Shown here: positions 5,389 to 7,360 of the stretch, piece after piece
Layout: each line of letters starts with the position of its first letter
Numbering within the stretch: position 1 is the first letter of the stretch
Assembly: GCA_023150195.1 (NCBI GenBank)
Contig: JAKLLI010000087.1
Coordinates: 1 to 7,360 of the forward strand
Length of the DNA stretch: 7,360 nt
Direction of reading: 5' to 3'
Source: Azonexus sp.
GTDB taxonomy: Bacteria > Pseudomonadota > Gammaproteobacteria > Burkholderiales > Rhodocyclaceae
Translations under genes and position numbers: made by a program
Notes under the pieces: generated by a model
Told to the model about the DNA's origin: nothing
What the model saw: only the letters and a program-made list of their open reading frames with translations
Database searches by the model: none

Positions 5389-6222
5389 ATGACGCACTTC
5401 CTTGCCGACGACGGCACCCGCATCCACCTCCAGATTTCCGGCGACGGCAGCCCGGTCGTCATGCTCCACGGCTGGACGTCCAGCCATCAGGAATGGTTTC
5501 CCTTTCTCGGTGCCCTGCATGAACGGCATCGTGTCTACCGCTGGGATGCCCGGGGTCATGGCGGCCATGCCGACGATCCACTCAACCCGCCGACCGCCGA
5601 GCGCATGGCGCGCGACCTGCACAACCTGCTCGAACATTACCAACTGGAAAACGTCTGTGCCGTGGGCCACTCCATGGGCGCGCTCACGCTATGGCAATAC
5701 ATCCGCGATTTCGGCACCGACCGGATCGGCAAATTCTGCTTCATCGACCAGTCACCCAAGCTGATGACGGACAACGACTGGTCGCATGGCATTTACGGTA
5801 GTTTCGGCCCAGACAAGGCCGGCGAAATGATGAACTGGCTCCATGAAGACTTTGCCGAAGCGGTCCTTAAACTCACAGCACTCGGGCTCAATCCCCGCGC
5901 CCGCGAAAAATATCTGGCCAACGCCAGCGGCTGGCAACGCTCCCGCGAAGCCTTGCGCGCGCAACGCCCCGGCCCGCTGATCGACTGCTGGGCCAGCCTC
6001 ACCGCTGCTGATTACCGGGATGTGCTGGCGCACATCGACAAACCCGCGCTACTGATCTATGGCGGCGAAAGTAACTTCTACACGGCCGAAACGGCACATC
6101 ACGTGGCCAGCCGTATCCCGGACGCCCTGCTGCATATTTACGAAGGCACCGACCACTCGCCCCACCAATGGCAAAGAGAGCGTTTCACCCGCGACCTGAT
6201 GGCGTTTATCGATCGGGAATAA
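5389..6222 (+). CDS. Alpha/beta hydrolase (serine nucleophile)
   Basis: Alpha/beta-hydrolase-fold enzyme of 277 aa, with no signal peptide and so probably cytosolic. Seen: oxyanion-hole region HGW (27-29), nucleophile elbow GHSMG with Ser95, and candidate catalytic His256 in GTDHSPH. The usual acid after strand 7 is not Asp: the sequence there is GGESN (225-229), with Asn229 at the expected place. Asp120 in FIDQSPK, after strand 6, may act as the acid, as known for some haloalkane dehalogenases. Substrate is unknown; esterases, lactonases and haloperoxidase-like proteins share this fold. The start at 5389 matches the usual N-terminus. The frame is open back to 4831, but that part lies antisense to the MBL gene and upstream of the promoter. 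No strong ribosome binding site is seen. Its stop is 3 bp from that of the convergent kinase gene. Confidence 0.88.
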   Translation: MTHFLADDGTRIHLQISGDGSPVVMLHGWTSSHQEWFPFLGALHERHRVYRWDARGHGGHADDPLNPPTAERMARDLHNLLEHYQLENVCAVGHSMGALTLWQYIRDFGTDRIGKFCFIDQSPKLMTDNDWSHGIYGSFGPDKAGEMMNWLHEDFAEAVLKLTALGLNPRAREKYLANASGWQRSREALRAQRPGPLIDCWASLTAADYRDVLAHIDKPALLIYGGESNFYTAETAHHVASRIPDALLHIYEGTDHSPHQWQRERFTRDLMAFIDRE

Positions 6223-6225
6223 GGC

Positions 6226-6606
6226 TTAACGGGCCAGCCAGGCGGGCACAAAAATCAGCGCACCAATCACTGCCGCGGCAATGCTGGCCATCAGCACCGC
6301 GCCAGCCGCCACATCCTTGGCCCTGCCGGCCAACGGATGAAAATCGGGTGAGGCAAGATCGACCACCGCTTCCAGCGCCGTATTGATCGCCTCGCTCACC
6401 CACACCAGCGCCATGGCAATGACCAAGGCCACCCAGTCGCTCGCGGAAATCCCAAGCCAGCAACCCAGCCCCAGCACACCCGCGCTCGCCAGCGCATGAA
6501 TCCGAGCGTGCGGCTGAGTGCACAGCAAAATACCCACGCCCCGCCCGGCATCGGCAAACGCCGCCATGCGCTGCGCCAGCCAAGGACCGGATCGTCGACT
6601 TACCAT
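6226..6606 (-). CDS. DgkA-family lipid kinase (diacylglycerol or undecaprenol kinase)
   Basis: Small inner-membrane kinase of 126 aa, phosphorylating diacylglycerol or undecaprenol with ATP. The family signature is clear: Glu72, Asn75, Glu79 and Asp83 in SEAINTALEAVVD, followed by GRAKD (94-98). Three membrane helices are likely (about 38-54, 58-72, 100-123). The Glu that binds metal near residue 28 of E. coli DgkA appears to be Gln31 here (TQPHARIH). That His-containing form recalls undecaprenol kinases, so the substrate cannot be fixed and no symbol is given. ATG 6606 lies inside the end of the PAP2 gene (7-bp overlap in another frame) without a strong ribosome binding site, so translation probably depends on the upstream gene. 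Confidence 0.9.
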   Translation of the reverse strand: MVSRRSGPWLAQRMAAFADAGRGVGILLCTQPHARIHALASAGVLGLGCWLGISASDWVALVIAMALVWVSEAINTALEAVVDLASPDFHPLAGRAKDVAAGAVLMASIAAAVIGALIFVPAWLAR

Positions 6607-7142
6607 GAGGTATTCAGGGTGGCCTGCGCCGAGTTCCGGCCCAGCATCACGCTCAGGCGCACATGCTCGCGCTTGTCGGTGAAATATGCCCCGGCGGCCA
6701 TGCCCAGCGCTGCGCCGGCCACCACATCGCGCCAGTAATGTTCGCGCGCCTCAACCCGGCTATACCCAACCAACCCCGCCAGCGCATAAGCCGGAATCCC
6801 GTACTGCCAGCCGCCCCGCTCCTGCATGTATTGTGCTGCGGCAAACGCGACGGCCGTATGGCCAGACGGAAAACTCTTGTCATCCTTGCCGTTAGGCCGG
6901 GTTTGATGCGTTGCCCGCTTGAGGATTTCCGTCGACAACAGGGTCAGCCCTTCTGCCTTGGCCAGTTGCAGGAGTCCTGAGCCATCGTCCTGCGCCACCG
7001 AAATTGCCGCGGCCACCGCTGGCAGCGCCACCGCCAGCACATCACTGGTCGTCTTGTAGGTTTGTTCGCCGGCAGAAACGGGGGCGGCAGCCACACTCAG
7101 GCCCATGCACAGGACCACAAAACCGGATTTCAAAATCGCCAT
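6600..7142 (-). CDS. PAP2-family lipid phosphatase with signal peptide
   Basis: Type 2 phosphatidic acid phosphatase superfamily protein, 180 aa from ATG 7142, acting at the periplasmic face of the inner membrane. The first 24 residues form a signal peptide with a likely cut after VSA. All three family motifs are present: Lys75 to Arg82-Pro83 (KRATHQTRP), PSGH with His95 (92-95), and Ser128-Arg129, His135, Asp139 (SRVEAREHYWRD). Hydrophobic segments lie at about 36-50, 116-127 and 140-151. Substrates in the family include phosphatidic acid, undecaprenyl diphosphate and lipid A phosphates; none can be chosen here. The C-terminal tail (about 155-180) is polar and ends in Trp. The frame opens further up to TTG 7280, but a signal peptide starting at 7142 and a candidate -10 at 7172-7177 favour the inner ATG. 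Confidence 0.88.
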   Translation of the reverse strand: MAILKSGFVVLCMGLSVAAAPVSAGEQTYKTTSDVLAVALPAVAAAISVAQDDGSGLLQLAKAEGLTLLSTEILKRATHQTRPNGKDDKSFPSGHTAVAFAAAQYMQERGGWQYGIPAYALAGLVGYSRVEAREHYWRDVVAGAALGMAAGAYFTDKREHVRLSVMLGRNSAQATLNTSW

Positions 7143-7171
7143 GACGAACACACCAGAAAGTTGGATGGCGC

Positions 7172-7177
7172 ATTCTA
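7172..7177 (-). promoter_or_regulatory. Candidate -10 element of the PAP2-kinase operon
   Basis: TAGAAT on the minus strand differs from TATAAT at one base and would start transcription near 7165, about 22 nt before the PAP2 ATG. No matching -35 is seen, so activation by a regulator is possible. The rest of the 134-bp gap to the next stop (7277) holds only short inverted repeats. Confidence 0.35.
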
Positions 7178-7210
7178 ACCGAAGGCCCACATTACACTTG
7201 TGAATCGCCA

Positions 7211-7223
7211 GCACACAGTGTGC
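7211..7223. repeat. 13-bp inverted repeat upstream of the PAP2 gene
   Basis: GCACAC-A-GTGTGC is a perfect 6+1+6 palindrome about 35-45 bp upstream of the candidate -10. A dimeric regulator could bind here. A second inverted repeat (GACGAA 7248-7253 with TTCGTC 7264-7269) follows, just beyond the stop of the edge gene. Neither has a known match. Confidence 0.35.
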
Positions 7224-7276
7224 GCGGGGGATTGCGGCCAAGTATCCGACGAAAAAACGGCCGTTCGTCAATTTCC

Positions 7277-7360
7277 TCACTCAAGTCCATCAAGTTGGCC
7301 ACTCCCCTTGAGCAGATCAAAAACCCCCTGGTCCTCAATGGCATACACCCCTCTAGCGGC
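7277..7360 (-). CDS. C-terminal end of an unidentified protein, cut by window edge
   Basis: The frame from 7360 to a TGA at 7279-7277 gives 27 residues ending in GSGQLDGLE, with an ordinary protein-like part GVYAIEDQGVFDLLK. The pattern Y-x-I-x-D followed by V-x-x-LL recalls the wing and last helix of ArsR-type regulators, but this is too short to claim. A second frame (stop at 7192-7194) is also open from the edge and codes a Arg/Pro-rich tail that looks less natural. The gene lies upstream of the PAP2 operon on the same strand, 134 bp away. Confidence 0.4.
   Translation of the reverse strand, partial: AARGVYAIEDQGVFDLLKGSGQLDGLE

Noticed and set aside
7196..7217. CRP-like site (TGTGA ... 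CACA) upstream of the PAP2 gene
   Set aside because: The second half does not match TCACA at the required 6-bp spacing.
7143..7280. Upstream extension of the PAP2 protein to a TTG at 7280
   Set aside because: It would bury the signal peptide behind 46 residues with no domain and would overlap the candidate -10 and the end of the edge gene.

Overview
The window looks like a stretch of proteobacterial chromosome, most likely betaproteobacterial. This placement is inferred from protein style (IspB, TcdA) and GC-rich coding, not from a database search. A mobile element enters from the left. Seven protein genes are complete inside the window, one is cut by each edge, and one tRNA gene is present.

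Left part (1-1300): a tyrosine recombinase gene runs leftwards and off the edge. It starts about 200 bp beyond the 3' end of a tRNA-Pro(CGG) gene on the same strand. This is the classic layout of an integrated island or prophage whose attachment site is the tRNA 3' end. The gap holds a clear intrinsic terminator and a cluster of phased TGGAGCA half-sites over a possible integrase promoter. The tRNA has one mismatch in its T-stem, which may be a scar of the integration.

Middle (1378-4357): ispB (octaprenyl diphosphate synthase, quinone side chain) reads towards the tRNA from a good sigma70-type promoter. That promoter shows that translation starts at a GTG, 19 codons inside the longest frame. 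Divergent from it is a two-gene unit: an Hpt/HD-GYP signalling protein whose stop codon shares a base with the start of tcdA, the tRNA t6A37 cyclising dehydratase.

Right part (4372-7360): an MBL-fold hydrolase (minus) and an alpha/beta hydrolase (plus) diverge from a 69-bp gap where -10-like elements of both strands overlap. Then, on the minus strand, come a secreted or membrane PAP2-type phosphatase and a small DgkA-family lipid kinase, overlapping by 7 bp. These catalyse chemically opposite reactions on lipid phosphates. The last 84 bases carry the probable end of an unidentified minus-strand gene.

No CRISPR array, rRNA, insertion sequence or complete new defence system is visible. The most unusual points are the tRNA/integrase junction, the altered HD-GYP metal site, and the alpha/beta hydrolase whose usual acid position is Asn.
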